From contig CM066921.1 of assembly GCA_033964015.1 (NCBI GenBank), positions 23,665,355 to 23,729,354 of the forward strand: a DNA stretch of 64,000 nucleotides. Reading direction: 5' to 3'. This DNA is from Scolanthus callimorphus. Lineage: Eukaryota > Cnidaria > Anthozoa > Actiniaria > Edwardsiidae. The notes beneath the pieces were generated by a model. It was not told where the DNA came from and ran no database searches. It worked only from the letters and a program-made list of their open reading frames with translations. Positions 1-11,530 of this stretch are shown here, one piece after another. How positions within the stretch are numbered: the first letter of the stretch is position 1; every line of letters begins with the position of its first letter. A program made the position numbers and the translations under genes.

Positions 1-150
1 TTAAAAAAAATAGTCATAGTAGCTTATGCTACTATGGTCACTGTGCACCTTTACTTTTTCTCGTAATGCTTTTCTTCTTTTTATGGATGTATTTTCCTTC
101 TATTGTCAAAGATTGTAACAAAAAAAAACAATAAACTGAACTGAACTTAG
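1..150 (+). repeat. Probable 3' tail of a non-LTR retroelement
   Basis: AT-rich stretch ending in a run of A and a short repeated ACTGAAC tail (about 129-148), the kind of 3' end seen on LINE copies. No coding part lies inside the window, so the family cannot be named. Bases 150-535 hold nothing I can recognise beyond AT-rich sequence. Confidence 0.3.
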
Positions 151-539
151 AGAGTGATGACTTGTGTAAGAGCGCTTTAAAAAAATGACAAAGTGTGTAA
201 TTTTATGGTAAAACTATAGGGGTAGATTTATCTTTATTTGAAAGTTAACCAACATTTTCACACTTGTCGGATTTTAGTCTTGGAGAAATGAACTGCAAAA
301 CCGTGTGAGCGATTGCATTTTTTACAATTTGTGGCTCCCAAATTTATCATAAAATTTTTTGAAGTAAAAATAAAAATTTCCTCACACGGTGTTCTCATTT
401 CCTAATGACACAGAAAATTTGTGAAGGTGAAAATTTGACCGAAAATTTAAGTACTAGTAAAAGTGTGTAAAGTTAATAAATTACAGAAAATGAGTGGCGA
501 ACAACACAAAGAATGGGCAATTGAAGCCTAGAAAAATAA

Positions 540-935
540 ATGACCGGTAAGCGCAGTGGTAGAGCGCCGGGCTTATGTGCGGTAGGTTGGGAGTTCAAAC
601 CCCGGCCGGACCAACACTCAGGGTGTTTTCTTAATAACTGAGGAGAAGGTGCTGCCTTTGATCTAATATCTGCAAATAGTTAGACCTTCGCGTCTTCTCG
701 GATAAGGACGTTAAACGGTAGGTCCCGTCTCTCACATACACTACACTAACCGGAACCAGAGGGACGTAAAAGAACCACGAGGACCGTCGGAAATTGCCCA
801 ACCTCTGTGTCACAGAACTCACCATACTAACACACACTCATTATTATAAAACTGGTTTCTATAGAATGAGTTTCCGAAAATGTAAAGCGCTTAGAGCTCT
901 GAGGATAAGCGCTATATAAGCACCTACCTACTTTA
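540..935 (+). repeat. tRNA-derived SINE
   Basis: The head at 540-612 has a polymerase III A box (TAAGCGCAGTGGTAGAGC) and a B box (GAGTTCAAACCC) at tRNA-like spacing. It is followed by a non-tRNA body and a tail containing GTAAAGCGCTTAGAGC and CGCTATATAAG (884-922), a sequence type also found at the 3' end of a retroelement tail at 41360-41400. The body segment at about 700-780 shares a GGTCCCGTCT...GGGACG...AAAGAACC core with the SINE at 14.1 kb. The head is not a clean cloverleaf, so I call it a SINE rather than a working tRNA gene. Confidence 0.7.
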
Positions 936-1107
936 CTTCATTTGAGGTTTTTGAATTTTTACTTTAGGACAGTATCAAATGAATTTCAGGAAAAAATCAT
1001 ATTATGTATTTGTAAATTTTTACCTTTCCCGAGACCTTAAAATCCCACATGACCACAGGAAGTACATTTCCTTCATTCTACAAATCCACATGGGAAGCAA
1101 TCATTGC

Positions 1108-1266
1108 AGGGGTGTAGCCAGGATTAGAGAAGGGGGGTCACATCTGTACAAATGTCTGGTGGCCCTTTCCAGCATTCAAATATTTTTCTCAATGTTTACT
1201 GTATTTTTCTTCTCAAGGGGGGGGGGGGGTCAAATGCACCCCAGGGCCCCCTAGCTATGCCCTTGC
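1108..1266. mobile_element. Degenerate MITE with poly-G core
   Basis: Imperfect terminal inverted repeats (GCAGGGGTGTAGCCAG on the left; the right end reads GCAAGGGCATAGCTAG on the other strand) flank about 160 bp containing a run of ten or more G. No open frame of note. Bases 1270-1650 hold no recognisable feature. Confidence 0.4.
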
Positions 1267-1659
1267 ATTGATACCTGCCACATCCATATTATTGGGTTTT
1301 CTATGGTGAAACAAAAACCTACCTGGATATTCTTGATCATGGAAGCAAGAAATAATCCAATCACATTCTGTTGAGTTTTCCATTCTAGCATAGAAAAACA
1401 AAGAGCATAAACATATCTTATAAGACGTTTTTTCATGTAATACGGGTGGATATTTTACGAGTTGCAGACATATTTTTCTGAGCCCCGCAGTGGTGAGGAC
1501 AAATGTGAGCAACAAGTAAAATGTCTGCCAGTATAACATGAAAAATATACTTATGAGTTATTATTATACGACAAACAAAAATATTTTCTTTTCTTTTCAA
1601 CATTCCCTAGACAACGTATGTAATTTGAGTAGCACACGTTTGGGAAGCCATTCAACCAT

Positions 1660-2205
1660 TCCAAATCTTCAAATATAGCAGTTTACGGAGAGTTGGGCCA
1701 CGCCCCACTTATTACCCAAATGGTTCCCTTGGTAATCAAATACTGGTTATGTTTGATTCTCTAGTTGGAAAAGCTGCTTCATTGAATATCAGTAATACCT
1801 ACAAGCCTGTAATTATTGTAAATTATGCTGATTGCATTATGCTGATAGATTGTGCAATATTTGTGACAACTCATGTATTGGTGATGAATTTCATTACATA
1901 ATGGAATGTGATCACAGTATATTCAGTCGCTTAAGATCTGATTTCCTAACAAGCCTGTACCAAATTAACAGAGCCTTTAGAGATTTTGATAAAAGGTCCT
2001 TATTTCTCTATATTTTAGCAATGAAAGATGATTTAGCTCTTAAATTGTCTGCAAAATATCTTAGTGAATTGCTTAAAGTCAACTTGTTGAACGTTTCTGA
2101 ATAAGTTTTATTATTATTATTGTAAATTATTAACATGTATGATTAACCAATGTATCTAGTTATTGGATATAAGGTCCATAAATATTATTATTATTATTAT
2201 TAAAT
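1660..2205 (+). mobile_element. 5'-truncated LINE, C-terminal reverse-transcriptase ORF fragment
   Basis: Bases 1832-2104 encode about 90 residues with a C-x2-C-x(7)-GDEFHYIMEC-D zinc-knuckle-like pattern (CNICDN...GDEFHYIMECDH). This pattern is typical of the extreme C-terminus of LINE ORF2 proteins of the CR1/L2/RTE type. The frame ends in TAA and is followed by a short 3' UTR and an ATT microsatellite tail (2170-2201). The 5' part is missing or scrambled, so this is a dead copy. Confidence 0.65.
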
Positions 2206-2439
2206 GATTTACTACAGTTTAATACAGCTTTCAACCATGTAATACAGCTTTTGGTGTATAATATGGATCCATATCAGCACTCAATTTTGACCTGATATGG
2301 TAAAATGACATCACAGTTGTATAATAAAGCCATATAATTTTTTTTTCCTTCCTCAATTGATGAATTTAGAATAGGCAAAATATGATGTTCACATGAAAAT
2401 TTAAATGATTTCTTACAAAAGTGATGCTGAATGTTGTTG

Positions 2440-3330
2440 TCATGCATCTGTCTGTAGGTCTGTCTGTGTGTCGACTCAGCCAACTAAAGCTCTTCCCATA
2501 ATTTCTCTTTGACAGTCTTTCTCTATGTCACATACTAGTAAAGGACCATACAACTCAACTGACTGAAGCTCTTCTCATACCCTCTCCTTGACAGTCTCTC
2601 TGTCACACATCAGTACAGTTCCATACAACTGCCTGTCAACTCACCTGACTACAGCTCCTCCCATACTCTCTTCTTGACAGTCTCTATCTCTGTCACAAAC
2701 CAGTACAGTACCATACAACTGTCTGTGAAATCAGCTAACTAAAGCTCTTCCGATACTCTCTCCTTGAGTCTCATTCTGTCGCACACCATTACGGTACCAT
2801 ACTTGACTGTCTGTCAACTCAACTGACTAAAGCTATTCCCATACCCTCTCCATGACAGCCTATATCACTCACCATTACAGTACCATACAACTATATGTCA
2901 CTTACCTGACTAAAGCTCTTCCCATACCTTCTCCTTGACAGTCTTTGTCACACACCATTACAGTACCATACAACTGTCTGTCAACTCAACTGACTGAAAC
3001 TCTTCCCATACCCTCTCCTTGACAGTCTATGTTACACACCATTACAGTACCATGCAACTATGTCACTTACCTGACTAAAGCTCTTCCTATACTCTCTCCT
3101 TGACAGTCTCTCTCTGTCACACACCAGTACAGTTTCATACAACTGCCTGTCAACTCAACTGACTGAAGCTCTTCCCATACTCACTCCTTGGCAGTCTATG
3201 TCACACACCATTACAGTACCATACAACTGTATGTCACTTACCTGACTAAAGCTCTTCCTATACTCTCTCCTTGACAGTCTTTCTCTATGTCACACACAAG
3301 TACAGTACCATACAACTGGAGCAACTCTAC
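2440..3330. repeat. Minisatellite, ~88-bp unit, about 9-10 copies
   Basis: Tandem array of a diverged unit containing CATACAACTGTCTGTCAACT, CTGACTAAAGCTCTTCCCAT, CTCTCCTTGACAGTCT and CACACCATTACAGTACCAT. Successive CTCTTCC(C)ATAC blocks recur at about 85-95 bp spacing from 2490 to 3270. Units differ by substitutions and small indels, so the array is not recent. It lies downstream of the last exon I can place for the unidentified minus-strand gene and may be intronic to it. Confidence 0.85.
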
Positions 3331-3814
3331 TAGGTCCTGAAAATACCATGAAAATGCCAGGGGTGTCAAAAGATTTATAAGTAGAGGGCTGCTGTTGAGG
3401 CAGCTGCAAGATGTGTGAGGTCAAGTCTACTAGGAGGTTTTATGGCATTAAAATTAGAGGGTTTGTTACTTGAAACATATGTTTTCCACCATTTTGAGGG
3501 AAAGTTTGTTGGAGATTCATGCATTCATACTTTATTCTTTTCAGAGGCCAATAGCCAGCACTATACACTGCTGGTACCCGCCTTGTATTGGAACCCATGC
3601 ATGACAGTCAGAAATTGTGAGAAACCTGGTGGGGATTTCACATGATTGTAGAAAGGTTATACAGTATGAAAAAATTCCAAGAAAGAAAGTACCTCCAAAT
3701 TATTTTTGCTATTTTTGTTTTTCTTTGCCTTTTTTGCCTTTTGGATGAGCTTAAACTTAACTCTTAACAGAACTCTATACCAGTTTTCAGATCTTTATAT
3801 TAATAGTATCTTAA

Positions 3815-4122
3815 AGGCGCGATCAAATGGGGATGAGAGTTGGTGAGAGCTAGTCAGAGTTCCAACTATCACCTGCTCTCATCTGCTCTCACAAGAAGTG
3901 ACCAAACAGGGATGAGAGTTGATGGGAGTCAGCGTATTTTTTTATCGAAAAACCAAAAGTGAGCCTGCAGTTCTTTGCAACTATGAGCCTGGAGTTCTTT
4001 TGGCAGCAGCTGCTGACTGAAAAACTCTCATCACGTGATCAAATGGTAAACAACTCTCATCGACTCTCATGAGTTCACGATGGGAAAACTCTCATTAGAT
4101 CTCATCCCCATTTGATCGCACC
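3815..4122. mobile_element. 308-bp MITE flanked by TTAA
   Basis: Terminal inverted repeats of about 25 bp (GGCGCGATCAAATGGGGATG on the left; its complement with one mismatch on the right, ending ...TTTGATCGCACC). The element is bounded by TTAA at 3811-3814 and 4123-4126. A TTAA duplication is what piggyBac-type transposases produce, but the termini are not diagnostic. The motif TGAGAGTTGATGAGAG recurs inside. No ORF. Confidence 0.75.
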
Positions 4123-4198
4123 TTAAAAGTAGTAAAAATGATGAAAAGTCAGAACAGACGAGTCAACCCACTAGTGGTGAATCATGAGTTCATTGTCT

Positions 4199-4275
4199 GG
4201 TTCCAGAAAATATCAATCCCCCTCCCCTCCCTTCCAATCCACCCTTCCTTGGGGGGGGGGATATTTTGTGGAACC
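4199..4275. mobile_element. Small MITE, GGTTCCAGAAAATAT family
   Basis: Inverted ends GGTTCCAGAAAATATC and ATATTTTGTGGAACC around a C/G-rich centre. Related copies occur at 57840-58050 and, with the variant GGCAATTCCAGAAAATA, at 23933-24146. Confidence 0.6.
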
Positions 4276-4709
4276 ACACATTTCAGTATGGAAGAAAATA
4301 AACAAAATTGAAAAGGAAAAAGAAAAAATGTGAGAATAGGCAAATTAGGGGAAGGCAAACAAGGGAAAGAAAAAAAGGGCAAGAGATAGGAAAAAAGGAA
4401 ACTTGGGCATTAAGTGAAAAACACCTGTTTTTAGGTCTCAAATGTTATGAGCGTTTCCCAAAATTTACCATGGTGAATGTCAAAACTGTTTTATTTTCTT
4501 CGCTATCCGTGTTTTTCACAAGACGTAATACGTACTGTATTAGAAAACTACATTAACATTGCCATTGTTTCTGTAATTCAAGTTTAAATGAAGTTTAAAT
4601 GCAAGACCTTTAGAATGACAGCAATTCTAAAACAAATTTTATAGCAATTTCTGGGATGATTGCATCGTGCACAACCTTCTTAGTAAATGTTGATTGTAAG
4701 TACATGTAC

Positions 4710-7700
4710 CTTTTCTTGTGTGGTTTTTGGAAGATTATGAATAACAATGATGTCATCTCCATCAGACTCATCAAGTCCCTAACAAGATAATGCACCTATC
4801 AATGTTAAGCCGCTGGAGGGGCACTTTTCACAGCACTTTTCACAGTCATACGAAATCTGCTCTAATGAAACTTTTTATTTACTAGTTTGTTTTGTTTTTC
4901 TTCAAAATGCCGGCCTTTTCAAAGCTCACTATCTATGACTCAATAGACAGTGAGTTTTGAGCCAATCAGAATGCAGGATTCGTGATAGTGTGTGAGTGTA
5001 ATTTTACTAATGATAGATAGGGAGAAATTGTTAATTAGAAATGTGAAAAAGCGATATATGTGAAAAAGCCAACAACTAACAAAACTTGGGTTGCACAAAG
5101 ACCTCCGACTGTACTATCATGGTGAAAAGAATGCTGTACAATGTACCTCTATTGATGACATTCCTTGACTGTTGCCAGGACGGCATCTATCAGCAAATGT
5201 TTGACTTGTCTGAGATTTTTCTTGAGATGATATCTTTTTAGATGATGTTGATGATGCTGAATGTAGTGATGGCCACGACATATCGGATTCTGTGTTTTTG
5301 TTTGATTTTGACGAGTTCTTAAATTTTTTAGAAAAAGAGGGTGAGCTCTGTGGAGATTTCTCTGTCATTCTGCTGGTGCTGAGTGGTGGGAATGAAGTAA
5401 AGCTCTAAGGACAAAGGAAAATAGAAAAAAACAATATTTGAATAAGATTCTACTACTGAGTCACATCTCTGAACTGCAGACCTGCCAACTTTAAAAAATT
5501 TTAGGCAAGGTACTTTTCCTTAATGTCCTTAGTAACAACAAATCGCAACATAACATTGCGGTAATCGGGTCCTTGCCCAACATCTTTCTGGTATTAAATT
5601 TTCAACATAAGCCAACGACATTCTGACCAGCCCTCGAGACAGCCCTGAAGGCATCCCAAATACATTTCCAAGTTGTTCTGAAGGAAATTAACATATTATT
5701 ATCTGCTTGACAATGCCAGCAAAATGTACTCATTATAAATTTAACACTAATCCCCCACTAAGACTGGTGGACTTGAGTTGAAACCTGGCGAATCTAGGAG
5801 GAGATATAATTAGGATCTGGAGTTCTCAAGATACACCAAAACGAGGCCAGAAATGATTCTAGTGCAAACCCTAGTAAAAATTCTAGTGAAATACTAAGAA
5901 TATTTCTAGTACTAGAATAACTATTAGAATATTTCTAATATTTCTAGTGAAATACCCTATAAAAGCTCTTTATTATATACTGTGACCAGATATCCATGTG
6001 ATAAAGCAGTGAATAAAAATCGTATCAGTGAAGTGATATGATATCATTTCACGGCAAGAATAAAATGCAATTTGTCTTTATTTTTTGCTTTTTTATCTGA
6101 CTCAGTTAAATTACTCGCTCGAAGACTCACTCGTTTGCGTTATGACAGGAAAACTCGTGAATAAAAACTATATCAAATTCATTGAATCTGTATAAGTTTG
6201 AAAACGCTCTCGAAAGTGAATAAAAACGAATCCGTACACATATCCTTTTAGTGTGGACAGTCAAATCGGGATAAAAATGAAAACGATAACATCAACTGTA
6301 CCATTAATTTGAGACTGTCCTTGCATACGTCAACATCTAATAAAAACTGATCGCTTGTTTGGAGATAAATCCCATTCACACTAACACGCTCCGAATCGAG
6401 GGGGGCGTAAGGGATTGCGGTGATGCGGTTTTGCCTGAAATATGGTGCGGTTTTTCGTTTTTTCCCTTTTTTCTGTGCGGTATTGCGGTTTTTCAAAACA
6501 TTGCGGTTCGCGGATTTGCCTTAAATTTGGTGCGGTTTTCCGGTATTTTCCCATCAGACCTGCGGTTTTTCGGTTCAAAACAAGACGGCGGGCTCAGTAC
6601 AACATGACGACAAAGGAGCTGACAGAAATCCCAGACGAGAAAGAACAACAGACAGGGCCGTAGCGCTCTTAGCGGCCGGGGGAGCCCGTGCCCCCCCCCT
6701 TTTCCCCCCAGTTTTTCCCCAAACAATCCTTATTAAAACTCCCAAATTTGCACCCTGCATATCAAAGTTCCCCCAAACATGCGGTGATTTCACACTGGGC
6801 TCTAAATTTTCGGCGCGCTTCGCACCCAAAAGAGTTTCAACTTTCCCTAAAGACTACCATGAGTTTTTTATATATTGTGCCCCCCCCCCCCCCCCCCCTT
6901 CAGTTTTTGGAAGCTTGCTACGGCCCTGAAAGAAGAACGACTAAGTCAACAAGGTGTTATAGTAAATGCAGTTTCCCTTTCGTTACGGAGAAGGGAAGGT
7001 TGAGAGAACATCAGGAATAAGAATAGTTTTTGAATGAAGATAGGACCGGAGAAGCGCCTCGTTAGATTAAACGGGAAACTGTTCGGTAAGTGTTGAATAG
7101 TCGTGAACCTTTTCCTTTTGTGTCTATTGTCTATAAAAATTCTAAGTAATCTTGTAGTGTTTGAAGATCATGATACTTTTTACGTACTTTTCAGACTTTT
7201 TACGTTTATACATGTAGTCGTTTAAATTTTGGTGATTTTTACTTGGAGCTGTTCGGCATTGTCATCATAATTGTCATCATACGAAATTCATGTTTCCTTG
7301 AAGTCCTTAACCAAAAAAGGCCTATGACCTATTCTTATTTTCAAGCAGTAACAATAACAAGTTCTTCATCTGAGCAGGAGCCTTTGGATGCACGTTCTTT
7401 AAAAGTGTTTATATAGCTTTTTCTTGAATTCCTTTCTTATAATTTTGCTGCAGTTGCGGTTTTTCGGTAAACCTCGATGCGGTTTTGCGGTTTTTTCGAT
7501 TTTTTGATGCCGTTTTGCGGTTTTTCGACCCCCCTTACGCCCCCCTCCGAATCCGTATAAGTTTAAAAATGGATACTTTTGAAAACGTGTTAGTGTGGAC
7601 AGGGCTTGAGGTCCTATGATTCATTTAATGTTTATTCAAACTAATAAGCAATCAAACCAATTACTAAAACTATACTAAAATTGAGCAGCTTTTTGACTAC

Positions 7701-8087
7701 CAGTACTGCAGCGTTTCTTTCAGCTTAGAGAACAACTGTGTACTAAAATCATTTCTAATGCAGAACGTTTCCCCTCACCGTAAGCTCAGTGCTCCTGCGT
7801 CCAGGTTGTTCTCTTGGGATTCTAGCTGGCCCTGTCTTCATCAAAGCCCGTGCTTTCATTTCTTCCCCTCTACCCCTTGACTTTCCTCGTCCAGGGCGGC
7901 CCTTATCTGCACCTTCGGAAATGTTTCCTGCAAATGCCTTCTTAGGTAAACTCAGTTTTGAAATGTCTGTAGCTAGCTTGCCTCTTCCGTGACCGATGGC
8001 TGTGATTTGCGCGGTGTCTTGAGGTATTTTAGACCAGTGAACTTCTGTATAGTAGTCCATGTCCCATTCATCGTGTTCGTCCGCCAT
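4710..8087 (-). CDS. Unidentified gene, 5' three coding exons (partial)
   Basis: Exons in order on the minus strand: 8087-7779 (103 codons), 5404-5147 (86) and 4778-4710 (23). All boundaries have AG/GT splice sites and all three exons are phase 0, so they join without a shift into 212 residues. The start MADEHDEWDMDYYTEVHW is the first ATG in good context. Exon 1 becomes basic and Gly/Arg-rich (GRPGRGKSRGRGEEM), exon 2 is Ser/Lys-rich and probably disordered, and exon 3 encodes DDIIVIHNLPKTTQEK, which could be the first strand of an RRM-like fold. This might suggest an RNA-binding protein, but I do not recognise the family. Later exons, below 4.7 kb, could not be located. Intron 1 holds nested transposons. 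Confidence 0.6.
6180..7605. mobile_element. Older element(s) hosting the 6398-7545 insertion
   Basis: Flanking the inner transposon are relatives of one sequence, GAATC(C/T)GTATAAGTTT...AAAACG, at 6183-6206 and 7551-7583, together with TTAGTGTGGACAG at 6248-6260 and 7590-7602 and its complement-like CACACTAACACG near 6377-6388. I read this as one or two diverged MITEs disrupted by the later insertion. Boundaries are approximate. Confidence 0.45.
6398..7545. mobile_element. 1.15-kb DNA transposon, 8-9-bp target-site duplication
   Basis: Ends GAGGGGGGCGTAAGGG and CCCCCTTACGCCCCCC are inverted. The 8-bp duplication TCCGAATC flanks them (6390-6397 and 7546-7553; one more C also matches). An 8-bp duplication is typical of hAT elements. 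Both subterminal regions carry repeated GCGGTTTTTCG-like motifs, all in the same orientation. No transposase-like frame is visible, so it is non-autonomous. Confidence 0.75.
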
Positions 8088-8666
8088 CTTGGATGTTGAC
8101 GCGCGAAGATAAGCAACCAGGCCTTATAACACAGGTACCCCCAAACAACAACATATACGATTCAAACAAAGGCGAACTCGGCTGCGCCTCGCGAGTCCAC
8201 AACATTTTGACCACTTTATTACGTCATTCGGTGGTATATAAGAGGACATACCACGGAATTTATATTTTCTGGTATACACACGAGTGACAGGCGAGTGACA
8301 CACGAGCCTTCAGGCGAGGTGTACCGTATTTGTTCGAATAAGTGCCGCGGCGCGTAAGCATTATCAAAATTTTCACAGTCTCTAAAGCTCTGTGCACACT
8401 CGCGACATAACGACATAAGAATGTTATGTTGCAACGAAAAAAGCAAGGAAAAGTAATTGAAAAAATCGATATTTTCCATGGAACATCATTAGATTACTTC
8501 GCCAAAGCAATCTTATGCTATTCTTGGTAGACTTGACGTTTTGAAACCATTAAATTTTGATCGCGTGATATTTTCCTTATGTCGTTATGTCGCAAGTGTT
8601 CACCAGGCTTAATGCGGCGCTTATTCGAACGCGGTGCGTAGAAACGACTTAAAATAGCCGAAAATT

Positions 8667-8844
8667 TTAATTACTGCGGTTTTCATAATTCTGCGAACTC
8701 TCGCTAACGATTTCCAACCGTCAAACCGCCTTCTGGCTTCCGTCAATCAAACTCCCGAGTCTTTACGTCAGAAGCCAGAAGGCGGTTTTACGGTTGGAAA
8801 TCAATAGCGAGAGTTCGCAGAATTACAAAAACCGCAGTAATTAC
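8667..8844. mobile_element. Fold-back MITE (~178 bp)
   Basis: Two ~75-bp arms, beginning AATTACTGCGGTTTT and containing TTCTGCGAACTCTCGCTA and CCGCCTTCTGGCTTC, face each other across a loop of about 25 bp. A related arm (GAGTTCGCAGAATTATGAAAA) is at 22725-22745. Confidence 0.7.
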
Positions 8845-9494
8845 AATTGTTCCTACTTTATTAAATCAAACGAAAGTCCTCATAGTATATTAACTGTTGT
8901 GAAACCATAGTCAGAAAATGAAACATTAAGTAACCAATAAACAAATCCTTTGTCATGCAATTTCTTATTCAAAATTTTATAAGCACTTATTATGGCTGTC
9001 GCCAAAAAAGCTGGGCCACACCCAAGCTGCAACGCTTCTTCGAGGGCGGCGCTTATATTAACTTTTTTGCTCGAAATGCGGAGCTTCTTCGAGGGCGGTG
9101 CTTGTTCGAACAAATGCGGTATGCTAGACAAGTGGGATATTCTGCAGTATAATACGAAAGATAATCCGAACAAGGTCAATTTCATGCCACGGAATTCAGT
9201 GTATAATTATTTTATACCACGCTACAGAAAATTAAAGTCAATGTTTTACGTAAATGCAGTGCACGATGGGAAAGTCGATCGAGTGGAATATCGCCGATTA
9301 TCATATAGCTCGTGTTTATTCGATGAAGGCGCGCGCTCTGATTGGTTCTATCATGGTCACGTGGCGGGCTACAAATTCAATGTAGCCCGCGCGGGCTACA
9401 AGTAAAAAATTGTTGCCCGCGCGGGCGACATCGCTAGAACGAGAAATTTCGGCGGACTATTTTTACCGTATTTTCTTTTTGCTATATAATAAAA

Positions 9495-9634
9495 CACTTA
9501 ATGACTGCACCCTCGGGAAACAGCGAGTTTTGTTTTCCCTCGAATCTCGATGTTTCCCTCGACTTCGTCTCGGGAAACATCGAGATTCTCGGGAAACAAA
9601 ACTCGATGTTTCCCTCGGAAGCAGTCATTAAGTG
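9495..9634. mobile_element. Near-perfect palindromic MITE (~140 bp)
   Basis: CACTTAATGACTGC at the left end is mirrored by GCAGTCATTAAGTG at the right. Inside are inverted and direct copies of CTCGGGAAACA and CGATGTTTCCCTCG. The element could fold into a long hairpin. Confidence 0.7.
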
Positions 9635-10717
9635 TATAATATACAACGCCGTTCCTGCATTCTGATTGGCTGTATTTTCTGTGGTGTGGTATAGAGGACG
9701 ATACCTTGGCCTCCTATCTTTTCATCATTCCTTTGTATTCCGCCCTGCGCCATGTACTAAACAGACGGAAGAAAGAACTCGGCTTTGCTATACACCACGC
9801 AGGAAGATCTAAGATTCATGACTGTGGGAGCCCAATTATCAGGGGCGGAATTTCAGAAACAGGGGTCCGGTTGTGAAAGCATGGGACGAAAAATTGCAAA
9901 TTTCCTTCATCAAATGCAGTAAATGTATGGGAAAATCTCATGAAAAATGACCTGATCACGGTCGAGCTCCTACGTGAACCAACTCAGGAAGGATACCGGC
10001 ATTTATACCACAACGCGCGCGTTTCTCGCATTCTGATTGGCTCTCAGCCATGGGTACATAAGAGGACATACCATGGAACGCGCCATCATAAGCGCGCGCG
10101 CTAAAAAGAACCAACGAAAACACCGTTTGGCTGCGCGCGCGCTGCTTTTGCCTTTTTATTTTTGCCTTTTTGTTGTGGTATAAAACAAATGTCCTCTGAT
10201 TTTCCGTGGTATGTCCTCTTATATACCACGGAATGACGTAATAAAGTGGTCAAAATGTTGTGGACTACGAGTTAAGTAGTCTTCGAAAGAAACAAGAACG
10301 CTGATGCTTCAGAGACCATCGTGGCAGGCCATCTCAAGCCGCTACCGAGGAGACAGTGTACGCAAATGAAAAAAACACACCGTGTTCAGTTCATTGTATT
10401 TATTGAAATATTTTTGTTCGCACCTTTCAGGTTAAAGAATATAAACATCATTAATGACAAAAATAGCAAATAACATTAATTTTAATAATTATAATTGTAC
10501 TACGCTCTAATTGCTTTTTGATTTTTCCTACTGGAGGTGGAACTTTAATTTTTTTCTCCAAAATTTATTTTTCTTGAAGCGCGGAACCAATGCCGAAAGA
10601 GAAATTTACTGCATGTCTCAAATTTTACAAAACCACGTATGGGGAAGGCCTGCCTGAAACACCTTCACACCAAGTTATTTAAAATTATTGACTTCAAATA
10701 TCTAAAATAATTTGTTT

Positions 10718-11048
10718 CAACCTCGTTCCCAGGGTCTTCTGGGTAATTCAAGATGGCGGGTCACTCGGAAAGGCTGGGGCCTTTCCACACAGGGAGACCG
10801 CCTAAGAAAAACAGCTAAGTCCGATATGCGGACGGCCGGGAAGAGAAGGCGGAAATCGGGGCTAGAATTTATCTTAATGACTTGTGTTAATGATTTGCGT
10901 CATCTTCCCAGCTGTCCACCAGCCATATCGGATTTTAGATGTTTTTCTTAGGTGGTCTCCCTGTGGAAAGGCCCCAGCCTTTGCCAAGGTCTTCTTCCCA
11001 GTGACCCGCCATCTTGAAAATTACCCAAAAGACCCTGGGAACGAGGTT
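10718..11048. mobile_element. 331-bp MITE with 10-bp target-site duplication
   Basis: Inverted ends AACCTCGTTCCCAGGGTCTT extend, with mismatches, to more than 100 bp per arm (shared CAAGATGGCGGGTCACT, GGCCTTTCCACA and GGGAGACC). TAATTTGTTT is duplicated at 10708-10717 and 11049-11058. Long inverted repeats with a 9-11-bp duplication are typical of Mutator-like elements. No ORF of its own. Confidence 0.8.
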
Positions 11049-11094
11049 TAATTTGTTTAGAAAATGGGGGAATCACTGCCACGATCATTGTCGA

Positions 11095-11530
11095 CGCGCC
11101 ATTCAGATGCTGATTAGCAATTGGCTGCATTCTCTTTACCCAGAACTCCCCAGCTCGTCTTGACCTCGCGGGGAAGGCGCTGGCGTCATCCGTTTGCTGA
11201 TGTCGAATTTCAGGCATGCGCAGGTCTGTATCAAATCTCGCGCACGGGCCAGTGGCTGTCACAAGAGCATTCTCTTACCCAGAGCTCCCCGGCTCGTCTC
11301 CTCGCTGGGGAGGCTCTGGTTACAGCCACTGACGCATGCGCGAGATTTGATACAGAGCCGTTAAGAGAAAGATCTTTCTGCGCATGCACGTTCAAAACCA
11401 GCCAATCAGCAAAGGTCCTCAAATGGATGTCACCAGAGCCTCCCCCGCGAGTAGACGAGCCAGGGAGCTCTAGGTACGAGAATGTCACCAGAGCCTTTGG
11501 GTGCTCTGGGTTCGAGAATGACTACGCTCG
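11095..11530. repeat. Interspersed fold-back repeat family
   Basis: Repeated motifs in both orientations: GCATGCGCGAGATTTGATAC, CCAGAGCCTCCC and GGCTGTCACAAGAG. A second copy of the same family lies at 58600-58860 (GCAAGATTTGATACACAGC, CACCAGAGCCTCCCC). No terminal duplication was resolved. From here to 12.2 kb I see no gene. Confidence 0.5.

Larger units (their letters stand above)
8190..10270. mobile_element. Composite repeat bounded by ~65-bp inverted repeats
   Basis: The segment at 8198-8262 (CACAACATTTTGACCACTTT, then ACGTCATTC, then GTATATAAGAGGACATACCAC) is repeated in inverse orientation at 10203-10266. The ~2 kb between contains several smaller fold-back elements and another GAGGACATACCA copy near 10060-10075. 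No coherent ORF was found, so this is either one composite transposon or two copies of a MITE in opposite orientation. Confidence 0.5.

Noticed and set aside
540..612. Possible functional tRNA gene
   Set aside because: A and B boxes are present but the acceptor and anticodon arms do not fold cleanly, and a SINE body follows directly.
2440..3330. CRISPR-like array
   Set aside because: Tandem units abut with no unique spacers and the genome is clearly eukaryotic; this is a minisatellite.
6359..6829. Several overlapping frames of 65-84 codons on both strands
   Set aside because: They are inside the GCGGTTTTTCG-rich transposon and reflect its base composition.
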